A DNA stretch of 39,487 nt, taken from NCBI GenBank assembly GCA_008081045.1, contig VMDC01000038.1:1-39487 (forward strand), given 5' to 3'. A program made the position numbers and the translations under genes. Of this stretch, positions 26,330 through 35,765 are shown piece by piece (positions within the stretch are counted from its first letter, which is position 1; every line of letters starts with the position of its first letter). Source of the stretch: Gammaproteobacteria bacterium (lineage in GTDB: Bacteria; Pseudomonadota; Gammaproteobacteria; Pseudomonadales; Pseudohongiellaceae). The notes beneath the pieces are model-generated. The model saw only the letters and a program-made list of their open reading frames with translations. It was not told the DNA's origin and made no database searches.

Positions 26330-27064
26330 ATGAATCACAGACTCTTGTTACTATCCGCAACGGTGCTCATGTACTGCGCTGCACCACTGTCTCTGGCGGA
26401 TGACATTAATCAGCTGACTGAGGCAGAGCGAGCCGATGGCTGGCGCCTGCTGTTTGATGGCCAGACCACTACCGGATGGAAAGGTTACAAACGGGACGAT
26501 GCTCCGGGCACCTGGGAAGTTCAGGATGGCAGCCTGTTCATGAACAGTGAAGGCGCAGACCGAGACCGTGGGGATCTGCTGTTTGCCGAGCAGTTTGCTG
26601 ATTTCCATCTGAAGCTCGAATGGCGAATCTCCGAAGGAGGAAACTCCGGTATCTTTTACCGGGGCGCGGAGCAGCCCCAGCTCGATGTGATTTACAAATC
26701 TGCACCAGAGATGCAGGTACTGGACAATGAGCGACACCCCGATGCCAAAATGGGCGTTGATGGAAACCGTACCGCAGGCGCCCTGTATGATCTGATTCCC
26801 CCCCGCCCCCAGAATGTGAAAGCAGTTGGTGAGTGGAATCAGGTCGAGATTATCGTTGAAGATGGCAACATCCAACATCATCAGAATGGCGAACTGGTCC
26901 TTGAGGTTCAGCTTGGCAGTGCGCAGTGGCGCGAACTGGTCGCGGTCAGCAAATTTCCGGGTCTGAATCCTGACTGGGTTGATGTGCCGGGCCGCGGCTT
27001 TATCGGCCTGCAGGACCACGGCGACAATGTATGGTACCGGTCAATCAAGCTCAAGGAATTGTAA
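26330..27064 (+). CDS. Secreted DUF1080 protein (3-keto-disaccharide hydrolase family)
   Basis: ATG at 26330 opens a signal peptide (about 1-23, SLA). The 244-residue protein is a single lectin-like beta-sandwich with the DUF1080 pattern: GWRLLFDGQTTTGWKGY (about 37-53), GTWEVQDGSLFM, FHLKLEWRISEGGNSGIFYRG split over two strands, MQVLDNERHPDAK, and the final GRGFIGLQDHGDNVWYRSIK. Members cleave 3-keto-glycosides made by GMC-type dehydrogenases. It is divergent from such a dehydrogenase, with 173 nt between starts; a weak promoter (TTGGTC, 17 nt, TACTAT) lies in that gap. The substrate is not determined. Confidence 0.88.
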   Translation: MNHRLLLLSATVLMYCAAPLSLADDINQLTEAERADGWRLLFDGQTTTGWKGYKRDDAPGTWEVQDGSLFMNSEGADRDRGDLLFAEQFADFHLKLEWRISEGGNSGIFYRGAEQPQLDVIYKSAPEMQVLDNERHPDAKMGVDGNRTAGALYDLIPPRPQNVKAVGEWNQVEIIVEDGNIQHHQNGELVLEVQLGSAQWRELVAVSKFPGLNPDWVDVPGRGFIGLQDHGDNVWYRSIKLKEL

Positions 27065-27277
27065 CTAAGCCCGCACATTATTCGGGGTGCCTGTGGCCAG
27101 GGATGAATCCTCTCGCCAGTTGCCGAACGCCCGCCGGAACTTTGACTGCGCGACGGGGAGTCCGGGGCTGACTGCACCGATGACACTCGTTGAATCCCGG
27201 CAGTAAGAGCACTCGGCCAGCGGTGTCCCGGACGCAGCGCCCGGTGCCTTGCAAGATTGCTCCTGAGAAAATCTGAG

Positions 27278-29878
27278 ATGTTTAATACAAACTACAGAAA
27301 ACCGCTTGACGGGTCAGTGCTCGAGTACTTCGATGCCCGGCAGGCCATCAATGACATCGAGCCCGGTGCATTTGAAAAGCTGCCGTACACTTCCCGCGTC
27401 CTTGCTGAAAATCTGGTCCGGCACTGCCAGCCAGAAAACCTGACTGCCTGTCTGAAACAGCTGATCGATCGTAAGCGTGAACTGGATTTCCCCTGGTATC
27501 CAGCCCGGGTTGTCTGTCACGACATTCTGGGCCAGACCGCGCTGGTAGATCTGGCAGGTTTGAGAGATGCCATTGCTGATCAGGGCGGCGACCCCGCCAA
27601 AGTGAACCCGGTCGTCCCGACCCAATTGATCGTCGACCACTCACTGGCGGTGGAATACGCCGGTTTCGAAGAAAATGCTTTCGAAAAAAACCGCGCAGTC
27701 GAAGAGCGACGGAATGAAGACCGTTTCCATTTCATTAACTGGACCAAGACGGCCTTTGACAATGTGGACGTCATCCCACCGGGCAACGGCATCATGCATC
27801 AGATCAACCTCGAAAAGATGTCGCCGGTGGTTCAGGTTCGCGACGGAGTCGCTTTCCCAGACACCTGTGTAGGGACCGACAGCCACACGCCAATGGTGGA
27901 TGCGCTCGGGGTCATCTCAATCGGCGTCGGCGGCCTCGAAGCCGAAAACGTGATGCTCGGTAATCCGTCCATGATGCGTTTGCCTGACATCGTTGGTGTC
28001 GAGCTGACAGGCACGCTGAAGCCGGGGATTACAGGCACCGATCTGGTGCTGGCGCTGACCGAATATTTACGTCGCGAACGTGTGGTGGGTGCCTTTCTTG
28101 AATTTTTTGGTGAGGGCGCTGACAGCCTGTCAGTCGGTGACCGGGCCACCATTGCGAACATGACGCCTGAATATGGAGCGACTGCCGGCCTGTTCTATAT
28201 TGACCAGCAAACCATAGACTATCTCAGGCTGACGGGTCGTGAAGATGAGCAGATAGCACTGGTTGAACACTACACCAAGCATGCCGGCTACTGGTCGGAC
28301 ACGCTCACCGAGGCTGTTTACGAGCGGGTACTCAAGTTTAACCTCTCCACGGTAGGTCGCAATCTGGCCGGCCCGTCAAACCCGCATGCGCTGTTGCCGG
28401 TCTCTGAACTGGCCAGCCGCGGAATCGCCGGAGCCTGGCAGGAGAGCGCGGATGAAATGCCTGACGGCGCGGTCATCATTGCGGCGATTACCAGCTGCAC
28501 CAATACCAGCAATCCACGCAATATGGTGGCTGCAGGTCTGATTGCGCGCAATGCCAACCGCTTGGGCTTGACGCGCAAGCCCTGGGTCAAATCTTCCCTG
28601 GCACCGGGCTCTAAGACCGTGAAATTGTATCTGGAGGAAGCGAATCTGCTGCGGGAACTGCAGCACCTCGGTTTCGACGTCGTGGCCTTTGCTTGTACGA
28701 CCTGCAACGGCATGAGTGGCGCGCTGGATCCCAGTATCCAGAAGCAGGTCATTGATCGTGATCTGTACGCCACGGCGGTGCTGTCAGGTAATCGAAATTT
28801 CGACGGACGTATTCATCCCTATGCCAAACAGGCATTCCTTGCTTCTCCTCCGCTGGTGGTGGCCTACGCCATCGCCGGCACCATCCGTTTTGACATTGAA
28901 AAAGACGCTCTGGGTTTTGATCAAGAGGGAAAGCCGATTACCCTGAGGGACATCTGGCCAGCGGATGAGGAGATAGACGCGATCGTTCAGACCAGTGTCA
29001 AACCTGAGCAGTTCAGGCAAACCTATATCCCCATGTTTGAGAAGACAGAGGAAGGCACCAGAGCGACCAGTCCGCTCTACGACTGGCGTGCGCAGTCAAC
29101 CTATATTCGACGGCCACCCTACTGGGAAGGCACGATGGCGGCTGGACGGGCCCTGCAGGGAATGCGCCCCCTCGCTGTGCTGCCAGACAACATCACCACC
29201 GACCATCTGTCACCTTCTAACGCCATTATGTCGGACAGCGCCGCCGGCGAGTATCTGGCCACGATGGGTCTGCCAGAAGAAGACTTCAACTCTTATGCAA
29301 CGCACCGCGGAGACCATCTGACCGCCCAGCGGGCCACACTGGCCAATCCAAAACTGTTTAATGAAATGGTCAAGGACGACAACGGCAATGTCCGACAGGG
29401 TTCTCTGGCAAGAATAGAGCCTGATGGCAAAGTCACGCGCATGTGGGAAGCCATAGAAACCTATATGGCACGCAAGCAGCCCCTGATCATCATCGCCGGC
29501 GCAGATTACGGTCAGGGGTCTTCACGGGACTGGGCTGCCAAAGGCGTTGCCCTTGCCGGCGTGGAAGCTATTGTTGCTGAAGGTTTCGAGAGAATACACC
29601 GAACCAATCTGATCGGCATGGGCGTCATGCCGCTGCAGTTTGAATCAGGTACCAGCCGCAAGACGCTGAAAATTGACGGCACCGAGATTTTTGATGTTCA
29701 AGGGCAGCCCGAACCGGGCGCCCGCTTGACTCTGATCCTCCGGCGGCGCGATGGCTCGGTGGAGCAGGTGCCGGTAGTATGTCGGCTCGATACCGCAGAA
29801 GAAGTCTCGGTCTACTCGGCCGGGGGGATACTACAGCGTTTCGCCAAAGAGTTCGTACAGGAAACGGTAGCAAGCTAG
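27278..29878 (+). CDS. acnD: Fe/S-dependent 2-methylisocitrate dehydratase (AcnD)
   Basis: The 866-residue aconitase-family enzyme dehydrates 2-methylcitrate in the methylcitrate cycle of propionate breakdown. The N-terminus NYRKPLDGSVLEYFDARQA and LPYTSRVLAENLVRHC match AcnD rather than AcnA or AcnB. The 4Fe-4S ligands are Cys407 in ITSCTNTSNP and Cys473/Cys476 in ACTTCNG. TDSHTPMVDALG and GADYGQGSSRDWAAKG are conserved aconitase segments. ATG at 27278 is preferred over a start seven codons earlier because it gives the family N-terminus. prpF follows after 13 nt, the classic pair. prpB and prpC are not in the window. Confidence 0.95.
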   Translation: MFNTNYRKPLDGSVLEYFDARQAINDIEPGAFEKLPYTSRVLAENLVRHCQPENLTACLKQLIDRKRELDFPWYPARVVCHDILGQTALVDLAGLRDAIADQGGDPAKVNPVVPTQLIVDHSLAVEYAGFEENAFEKNRAVEERRNEDRFHFINWTKTAFDNVDVIPPGNGIMHQINLEKMSPVVQVRDGVAFPDTCVGTDSHTPMVDALGVISIGVGGLEAENVMLGNPSMMRLPDIVGVELTGTLKPGITGTDLVLALTEYLRRERVVGAFLEFFGEGADSLSVGDRATIANMTPEYGATAGLFYIDQQTIDYLRLTGREDEQIALVEHYTKHAGYWSDTLTEAVYERVLKFNLSTVGRNLAGPSNPHALLPVSELASRGIAGAWQESADEMPDGAVIIAAITSCTNTSNPRNMVAAGLIARNANRLGLTRKPWVKSSLAPGSKTVKLYLEEANLLRELQHLGFDVVAFACTTCNGMSGALDPSIQKQVIDRDLYATAVLSGNRNFDGRIHPYAKQAFLASPPLVVAYAIAGTIRFDIEKDALGFDQEGKPITLRDIWPADEEIDAIVQTSVKPEQFRQTYIPMFEKTEEGTRATSPLYDWRAQSTYIRRPPYWEGTMAAGRALQGMRPLAVLPDNITTDHLSPSNAIMSDSAAGEYLATMGLPEEDFNSYATHRGDHLTAQRATLANPKLFNEMVKDDNGNVRQGSLARIEPDGKVTRMWEAIETYMARKQPLIIIAGADYGQGSSRDWAAKGVALAGVEAIVAEGFERIHRTNLIGMGVMPLQFESGTSRKTLKIDGTEIFDVQGQPEPGARLTLILRRRDGSVEQVPVVCRLDTAEEVSVYSAGGILQRFAKEFVQETVAS

Positions 29879-29891
29879 CAGGTCAAGCATC

Positions 29892-31076
29892 ATGAGCCAC
29901 AATGCACAGATCAAGATTCCGGCTACCTACATGCGCGGAGGCACCAGCAAGGGAACCTTCTTCATCCTGTCTGATCTGCCTGAAGTCGCACAGCGACCCG
30001 GCCCGATCAGAGACCAGCTGCTGATGCGGGTGGTTGGGAGTCCTGACCCCTATGGCAAACAAATAGACGGCATGGGCGGGGCAACTTCAAGCACCAGCAA
30101 AACTGTTATTCTCTCCAGAAGTGAAAAGCCTGACCATGATGTGGACTATCTGTTTGGCCAGGTCGCTATTGACAGACCCTTCATTGATTGGAGCGGTAAT
30201 TGCGGCAATCTCACCGCAGCGGTGGGCAGTTTAGCCATCAGCCGCGGCCTGGTCGATAAGGCGCGCATACCTGAAAATGGGGTTGTTGCTGTCCGCATCT
30301 GGCAGCGCAACATCAAAAAAACCCTCGTCGTGCACGTACCGGTCACTGCAGGAAAGGTACAGGAAACCGGAAATTTTGAACTCGATGGCGTGACTTTCCC
30401 TGCCGCTGAAATGCGGGTAGATTTCCTCGATCCGGCAGATGGCGAGGAGGCCTTGTTTCCTACTGGCAATCTGACGGACCCGCTTGAGGTTCCCGGCATA
30501 GGCTCACTAACGGCCACCATGATCAATGCGGGAATTCCTACGATTTTTCTGAATGCCGGCGACCTTGGCTGCAAGGGCACCGAGCTGCAGGAAGCCATCA
30601 ACGGCGATCCCGCCATGTTGCAGAAATTTGAGACCATCCGCGCGCACGGGGCGCTGAAAATGGGTCTGATCGACACTCTGGCGGAAGCAGCCCAACGGCA
30701 GCACACGCCCAAAATTGCATTTGTCGCTCCCGCCAAATCCTATACCGCCTCGAGCGGCAGGCCCGTCAGCGCGGACCAGATCGACCTCCTGGTTCGGGCC
30801 TTATCCATGGGAGCCCTGCATCATGCCATGATGGGAACTGCGGCGGTGGCAATCGGTGCTGCCGCCGTCATCCCGGGAACGCTGGTCAACCTGGCCGCCG
30901 GAGGCGGCGAGCTTCAGGAAGTAGAATTCGGCCACCCCTCGGGCACCATGAAGGTCGGCGCAGCAGTGACCCACGCTGCGGGAGAGTGGCAAGTCACCCG
31001 GGTAAGTATGAGTCGGAGCGCCAGGATATTGATGGAAGGCGCGGTGCACGTACCGGGCGAGACACTGTCCGGCTGA
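29892..31076 (+). CDS. prpF: 2-methylaconitate cis-trans isomerase PrpF
   Basis: The 394-residue protein has the PrpF fold and signature: PATYMRGGTSKGTFF (10-24), DPYGKQIDGMGGATSSTSK with Lys70, and DWSGNCGNLTAAVG with Cys104. These correspond to the functional Lys and Cys reported for PrpF. It isomerises the trans-2-methylaconitate made by AcnD so that aconitase B can hydrate it. It is the second gene of acnD-prpF, with AGG about nine nt before ATG 29892. It converges with the OmpA stub with only 10 nt between stops. Confidence 0.95.
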   Translation: MSHNAQIKIPATYMRGGTSKGTFFILSDLPEVAQRPGPIRDQLLMRVVGSPDPYGKQIDGMGGATSSTSKTVILSRSEKPDHDVDYLFGQVAIDRPFIDWSGNCGNLTAAVGSLAISRGLVDKARIPENGVVAVRIWQRNIKKTLVVHVPVTAGKVQETGNFELDGVTFPAAEMRVDFLDPADGEEALFPTGNLTDPLEVPGIGSLTATMINAGIPTIFLNAGDLGCKGTELQEAINGDPAMLQKFETIRAHGALKMGLIDTLAEAAQRQHTPKIAFVAPAKSYTASSGRPVSADQIDLLVRALSMGALHHAMMGTAAVAIGAAAVIPGTLVNLAAGGGELQEVEFGHPSGTMKVGAAVTHAAGEWQVTRVSMSRSARILMEGAVHVPGETLSG

Positions 31077-31086
31077 GCTGTCAGGA

Positions 31087-31491
31087 TTAATCCGGCGTTA
31101 CAACCAGCTCTATTCGTCGATTTTGTGATCTGCCCTGACTGGTGTCATTCGACATGACCGGGCGCGTGTCGGAACACGCCGTGATATAGACATCCCCCGG
31201 CACCAGGTAGAGCTGATCAAGAAAAAAATCAGCAACGGCCGCTGCCCTGGCAGAAGATAGATCCCAGTTATCCCGAAATCTTCCGCCGAAAGACAAGGGG
31301 ATGTTATCCGTGTGCCCTTCCACCCGGGTGATCCCGGAAATCGGCATCAGGGTCACACCCAGACGTCGGAAAAGACCCACTGAGCCGAGCTGGATTTGCG
31401 CCGACCCGCTGGCAAAGCTCTGATGACTGCCGACGGTAATAAAAGCGAATAGCCGTCGCCGGTTTGCAGGCAGGTCACCCCCTGCCTGCAT
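31087..31491 (-). CDS. OmpA C-terminal-like domain protein without export signal
   Basis: The 134 residues are almost exactly one OmpA/MotB peptidoglycan-binding domain: FASGSAQIQLGSVGLF (26-41), VEGHTDNIP (57-65), the diaminopimelate-binding NWDLSSARAAAVADFF with Asp77 and Arg82, and NRRIELVV at the end. No signal peptide or membrane anchor precedes it, so it looks like the 3' part of a larger gene. A stop lies one codon before the CTG next to the ATG. An 18-residue frame (31491-31547, behind GGGGG) overlaps the ATG as TGATG, which could allow coupled translation. A perfect hairpin lies just inside the start. It may be a relic or a truncated gene. Confidence 0.6.
   Translation of the reverse strand: MQAGGDLPANRRRLFAFITVGSHQSFASGSAQIQLGSVGLFRRLGVTLMPISGITRVEGHTDNIPLSFGGRFRDNWDLSSARAAAVADFFLDQLYLVPGDVYITACSDTRPVMSNDTSQGRSQNRRIELVVTPD
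31466..31489. other. Perfect 9-bp hairpin overlapping the start of the OmpA-domain ORF
   Basis: GCAGGCAGG (31466-31474) pairs with CCTGCCTGC (31481-31489) across a 6-nt loop. On the minus strand it begins at the third base of the ATG and covers the first eight codons, so in mRNA it would hinder initiation unless ribosomes arrive from the overlapping 18-codon frame. No T run follows, so it is not a standard terminator. Confidence 0.6.
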
Positions 31492-31561
31492 CAGTCAACT
31501 GAATCCTGCTGCGCAGGTGTCGGCATCAGGCGGCAAGGATCGATCATTCCCCCGCGGCAAC

Positions 31562-32410
31562 TCAGTACTCAGAGATACCCAGTACCGCATCGGCAACACC
31601 ACTGTCATAGGTGCCAATCCAGATCAGATAGTCACCGGATTGCGGGCTGTCGAGTCTGATGTTGGGATTCAGATCACCATAGCTGTCGTCGTCGCACTGC
31701 CAGCCGCCCGGCGTCAGCACAATCAGCGTGGTGTCCGAGTCCGATTCGGCGAAGAGCGACAGTCCATAATCAGAGCCGGCCGTGTAGTTGAGCACCACAT
31801 CGGGCTGGCTGGAGGTCACGTTACCGGTACATTCCGTGCCCAGTTCGCTGGACGCCGGGTTATCGCCTCCGGCAGCCAGCTCCACGGTATAGGGATCCGG
31901 CGTAAACCCGCTGGTCAGAGAGACATTCTCAAACAATCCGTCAGACGGGAAGTCGCCGGTGTCGGCACTGACCGAGGACGTGACCGGACCTGATGTGTCG
32001 CCGAAGCGTGTTTCCGTGATGCCGAGCTCTGCATCCACAACGCCACCTCCATAAGTCCCCACCCAGATCAGGTAGTCACCACTGGACGGGCTGTCGAAGG
32101 TCACGCCGGGGTTCAGATCGCCATGGCTGTCGTCGTCGCAGTACCAGCCGTCCGGCCCGAGGACGATCAGAGTGGTGTCTTCTGCTGCCTCAGCATAAAG
32201 ATACAGGCCAAAACTGGAACCGGCCGTGTAGTTCAGAGCCACATCAGGCTGTTTTGAAGTGACGTTCCCTGCGCAGGCCGCGCCCAGTTCCTCTGAGGCG
32301 GCACTGTCGCCACCAGCCACGATACTGACGAGATAGGGATCCGGAGTGAAACCCGTGACCAGAGACACGTTGTCATACAGCGCCTCTGACGGGAAATCAG
32401 AAGTATCAGC
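31562..32410 (-). repeat. Tandem duplication encoding the two C-terminal domains
   Basis: The coding sequence carries two diverged copies with a 444-nt period (for example AGGGATCCGG at 31891 and again at 32335). They are clearly related at DNA level but not identical, so the duplication is old and both copies have been kept in frame. Confidence 0.75.
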
Positions 32411-33970
32411 ATCAGACGCCAGGGCGCCGGTGTCCCCAAGCTGGCTCAGCGCCGCCGCAAACAGCTCTGCACCGGTCTCGGTTTCTTCACCGTTGATTCG
32501 CATGGCACCGTCGGATACCTCAATCCGGGTTGAGAGACCGCTATCGCTGATCGCCACAAACCCGGACCCCTCAACTGCTGAGATTAACTGCTGATAGCCA
32601 GAGTCAACGGCACTCTCCAGTTCCTGTGCCGACAGCGTGTCATCGGAGCTGGTCAGGCCAATCTCGATCAGCTTGCGCACGGCATCTGCGGTGATGCTGA
32701 ACTCACCCGACAGGGTCATCGCCTCGAACAGTTCTTCGGAAGTCGCCTCCTCGATGGCGGCAATCCCGCTGAGACCGACGCTGAACGCCGCACTGGTATC
32801 CCCGGACTCCACCAGAGAGATGGCAACGGGTGCCACTGTCAGAATCGGCCCATCCGCAGACAGTGCATTCACCATCGACAGCAAGGCACTCAGCAGTTCA
32901 TCTGCATCCACTGAGTCAACATCGAATTCCTCACTCAGCTGAATAAAATCGGACAGCGCTTCGGCATTGATATTCTCATAGCCGACGCCAAACTCGATCC
33001 CGTTGACAGAGGCCTCCACGACCTTGAGCTCGCCGATGTTGAGCAGGGACGTCGCGGCAAGCAAGCCGTCTGTGTCCTCATCGATACCTCCGGAAACGCT
33101 GATGTTCAGCGCTTCAACCGCTGTCTCGTCTATCTCCAGCGAAACCCGCTCGATGGAAAAATTATTGTCCCCCAGCCAGATTCCCGGCAGAAAACTTCTG
33201 GAACTGCCGGATCCGGCGAATGACTGCACGCCAAGCTGGGTATCAGAGTCGGCGTCGCTGACCGACAGCTCATCGAGATCAAAAGACAGTGCCAGCTCCG
33301 ACAGGCTGTTCCTGCTCTCAAGACCCAGCGCCATGCCATCAACCAGAAATTCAGTCGCCTCGTCAGACAGCCTGACAGTGCCGATGTCAAAGCCCACACC
33401 GACGTCCTCACCGCTGAGCACCAGCTCAGCACCGACGCCTGCTGTGGTCAGTGAGATCGATTCGTCTTCCATGACCAGCCGGCCGTCGTAGGCCAGAGTC
33501 TCAAGACGCAGGCTGGCGCTGCCGCCGAACCCCACCGAGGCGTAAACCGTTGCTGCCGGCGCGCTGCCGGGATATTGCGGCAGCAGCTGACGGACTTCGT
33601 CACCCACCGGAAATTCCAGCTTGGTTCCGGCCGCCGCAAAGCCCATGCCGTCGCCGACCCAGGGGCCGTGGGTCACATCAAGGGTGCCTTCTGCACGCAG
33701 CTCTCCCATCGCCGCGGCAATCTCCGCCAACAGTTCCCCGGCCATGCCGTCGAACGTGGGAGACAATTCTAAATCATAACTGAGCACACCCCCGCCAAAT
33801 ACGCTTTCATATTCAAAGCGATGCACGATCAACTCATCGGACTGAATCATACCCGCCTCGATGCTGCTGATCGCCGACTCAACCTGCCCGCCGATAAATA
33901 TGACACTGCCAAGGTAGGTCACAACCCCCGCAGCGAGCGCTGCTGCGGGATACAGGACAGTTTTATTCAT
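31562..33970 (-). CDS. DUF945 (YdgA-like) protein with two C-terminal tandem extracytoplasmic domains
   Basis: ATG at 33970 behind GGGGAA gives 802 residues. The N-terminal helix (VLYPAAALAAGVVTYLGSV, about 4-22) is a signal anchor. Residues to about 520 resemble DUF945: acidic, beta-rich, with repeated weak patterns such as GVLSYDLELSPTFDG and LFEAMTLSGEFSITADAV. After that come two copies of a domain 148 residues apart (about 525-672 and 673-802). Each has DFPS, NVSL, GFTPDPY, a Cys, QPDV.LNYTAGS, DTTLIVL, a W.CDDDS.GDLNP acidic loop (possible calcium site), SGDYLIW and GTY. The tail resembles pre-peptidase C-terminal-type domains. Function is unknown; it should face the periplasm. The OmpA stub follows on the same strand. 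Confidence 0.75.
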   Translation of the reverse strand: MNKTVLYPAAALAAGVVTYLGSVIFIGGQVESAISSIEAGMIQSDELIVHRFEYESVFGGGVLSYDLELSPTFDGMAGELLAEIAAAMGELRAEGTLDVTHGPWVGDGMGFAAAGTKLEFPVGDEVRQLLPQYPGSAPAATVYASVGFGGSASLRLETLAYDGRLVMEDESISLTTAGVGAELVLSGEDVGVGFDIGTVRLSDEATEFLVDGMALGLESRNSLSELALSFDLDELSVSDADSDTQLGVQSFAGSGSSRSFLPGIWLGDNNFSIERVSLEIDETAVEALNISVSGGIDEDTDGLLAATSLLNIGELKVVEASVNGIEFGVGYENINAEALSDFIQLSEEFDVDSVDADELLSALLSMVNALSADGPILTVAPVAISLVESGDTSAAFSVGLSGIAAIEEATSEELFEAMTLSGEFSITADAVRKLIEIGLTSSDDTLSAQELESAVDSGYQQLISAVEGSGFVAISDSGLSTRIEVSDGAMRINGEETETGAELFAAALSQLGDTGALASDADTSDFPSEALYDNVSLVTGFTPDPYLVSIVAGGDSAASEELGAACAGNVTSKQPDVALNYTAGSSFGLYLYAEAAEDTTLIVLGPDGWYCDDDSHGDLNPGVTFDSPSSGDYLIWVGTYGGGVVDAELGITETRFGDTSGPVTSSVSADTGDFPSDGLFENVSLTSGFTPDPYTVELAAGGDNPASSELGTECTGNVTSSQPDVVLNYTAGSDYGLSLFAESDSDTTLIVLTPGGWQCDDDSYGDLNPNIRLDSPQSGDYLIWIGTYDSGVADAVLGISEY

Positions 33971-34235
33971 GTTTTTCCCCTTTATTGCTATTTTTGGCGC
34001 TTTTTTGCTTAACCGTTTATTACGCACGGGATGGGTGCTCGGTTTTGGCCGGGGATTGGCCCTCAGCTGGAGTAAGAGGCGACAAACGAGGGGGGAGGGG
34101 AGAGACGAGCGGCGAGAGCGTTTGGTGCTGGTGAGGGCATGGCCAATAAAGCTGGGAAGCAGACGTACACTTCAGTCTGCGCCGCACCGAAACCGGAAAA
34201 TGTCGAAGCCGCTTGCTTGATTTCTCAGCCCCGGG

Positions 34236-35765
34236 CTACTTTGTGCGAGCCAGTTGCGCCTCCCTCGACAGTTTGCGCATATTCGGAATTTCCCCGCTCT
34301 TGAGCCGCGCCTGATAACTCTTCAGTTCCTTTTTAACAACTGGCGCAAGCACGTAGAGTCCGAGAATGTTGGGTAAGGCGATAACGAAAACCAGCGCGTC
34401 AGAGAAATCCAGCACGGCGTCGAGCTGAATCATGCAACCGAGCGCGGCAAATACGCAGAAAATGAACTTGAATACGACTTCCGCCCTGGCCGATTCCCCC
34501 ATGATATAGGTCCACCCTTTCAGGCCGTAGTAGGACCAGGACAACAGGGTTGAGAAAGCAAACATAATGGCGATGACGGACAGCGGTATCGTCGACCAGC
34601 TTAGAGTGCTGCCGAATGCCCGCGAAGTCAGTTCGATACCCTGCATGCCCGCACCCGCTAATTCCGGCTCATAGACCGTGGTCAAGATGACCAGCGCCGT
34701 CATGGTGCATATCACCACAGTATCAATAAAGGGTTCCATCAGAGCAACGAACCCCTCTGTGACCGGTTCGCGGGTTTTTACCGCCGAGTGGGCAATGGCC
34801 GCTGAACCGATGCCGGCCTCATTGGAAAACACGGCACGCTGGAATCCCATGATCATCACACCAAGCATGCCACCACTCATGGCAGTCGGGCTGAATGCCT
34901 CGGTCGCGATGGCGGACACGGCCCAGGGAATTCTGTCTGCATTGAGAAAAATTACGGTCAGTGATCCCAACACGTAAGCGGCTGCCATGAACGGCACAAG
35001 CCTGCTGGTAACACGGCCAATACTCTTTATCCCACCAATGATAACGATGCCCACCAGACAGGCCAACATGGCGCCGAACAGCCAACCTTTATCCGCGAAA
35101 AATCCTGACTCTCCGCCCGTGACTACGACAAACTGCTCGAAGGCCTGGTTGGACTGAAACATGTTGCCGATACCCATGCAGCCAATCACTATCGACAGGG
35201 CGTAAAAATACCCCATGGGTTTGCCCAACCAGGCCAGCTTTCTTTCTTTGAACCCCTGCTCAAGATAATACATCGGACCGCCGGAAATACTGCCGTCTGG
35301 ATTGATCTTGCGATACTTGACCCCGACCACGCATTCGGCAAATTTTGTCGACATCCCCAGAAATCCCGCCAGCATCAGCCAGAATGTCGCACCGGGTCCG
35401 GCCAGGGAGATAATGATGGCCACGCTGCTGATGTTGCCAATACCAACCGTACCGGCAACCGCGGTGGCCAGTGCCTGAAAATGACTCAGCTCACCCTTGT
35501 GATCTGGCTTGCTGTAATCACCGCGCAGCAATTCAAAAGCGTGCCTGAAGCCTCTGAGATTGAGAAACCTGAAATAGAAAGTGAAGAATGTCGAGGCGGC
35601 AATCAGCCACAGCACGATCAGCGGCAGTTGGGCCCCAAAAACACTGACTTCGAAAAAAATGAAACCCGCCACGGCATCGGTCACAGGCTGCATGGCGGCG
35701 TTGATGGTCGCATCGATACCATTCGCGTAAGCGGATGGACTGAAAACTAAAGCGAGTATAGCCAT
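34236..35765 (-). CDS. Alanine/glycine:cation symporter (AGCS) family protein
   Basis: The 509-residue inner-membrane transporter takes up small neutral amino acids with Na+ or H+. Hallmarks are FFTFYFRFLNLRGFRHAFELL, TAVAGTVGIGNISSVA (AGCS signature, about 107-122), FAECVVGVKYRK, GPMYYLEQGF, and FQRAVFSNEAGIGSAAIAHS near residue 310. I prefer ATG 35765 over GTG 35768, one codon earlier. It is divergent from the aldehyde dehydrogenase, with 156 nt between starts, so the two may share control of an amino-acid or amine catabolic route. No terminator was seen downstream. Confidence 0.9.
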   Translation of the reverse strand: MAILALVFSPSAYANGIDATINAAMQPVTDAVAGFIFFEVSVFGAQLPLIVLWLIAASTFFTFYFRFLNLRGFRHAFELLRGDYSKPDHKGELSHFQALATAVAGTVGIGNISSVAIIISLAGPGATFWLMLAGFLGMSTKFAECVVGVKYRKINPDGSISGGPMYYLEQGFKERKLAWLGKPMGYFYALSIVIGCMGIGNMFQSNQAFEQFVVVTGGESGFFADKGWLFGAMLACLVGIVIIGGIKSIGRVTSRLVPFMAAAYVLGSLTVIFLNADRIPWAVSAIATEAFSPTAMSGGMLGVMIMGFQRAVFSNEAGIGSAAIAHSAVKTREPVTEGFVALMEPFIDTVVICTMTALVILTTVYEPELAGAGMQGIELTSRAFGSTLSWSTIPLSVIAIMFAFSTLLSWSYYGLKGWTYIMGESARAEVVFKFIFCVFAALGCMIQLDAVLDFSDALVFVIALPNILGLYVLAPVVKKELKSYQARLKSGEIPNMRKLSREAQLARTK

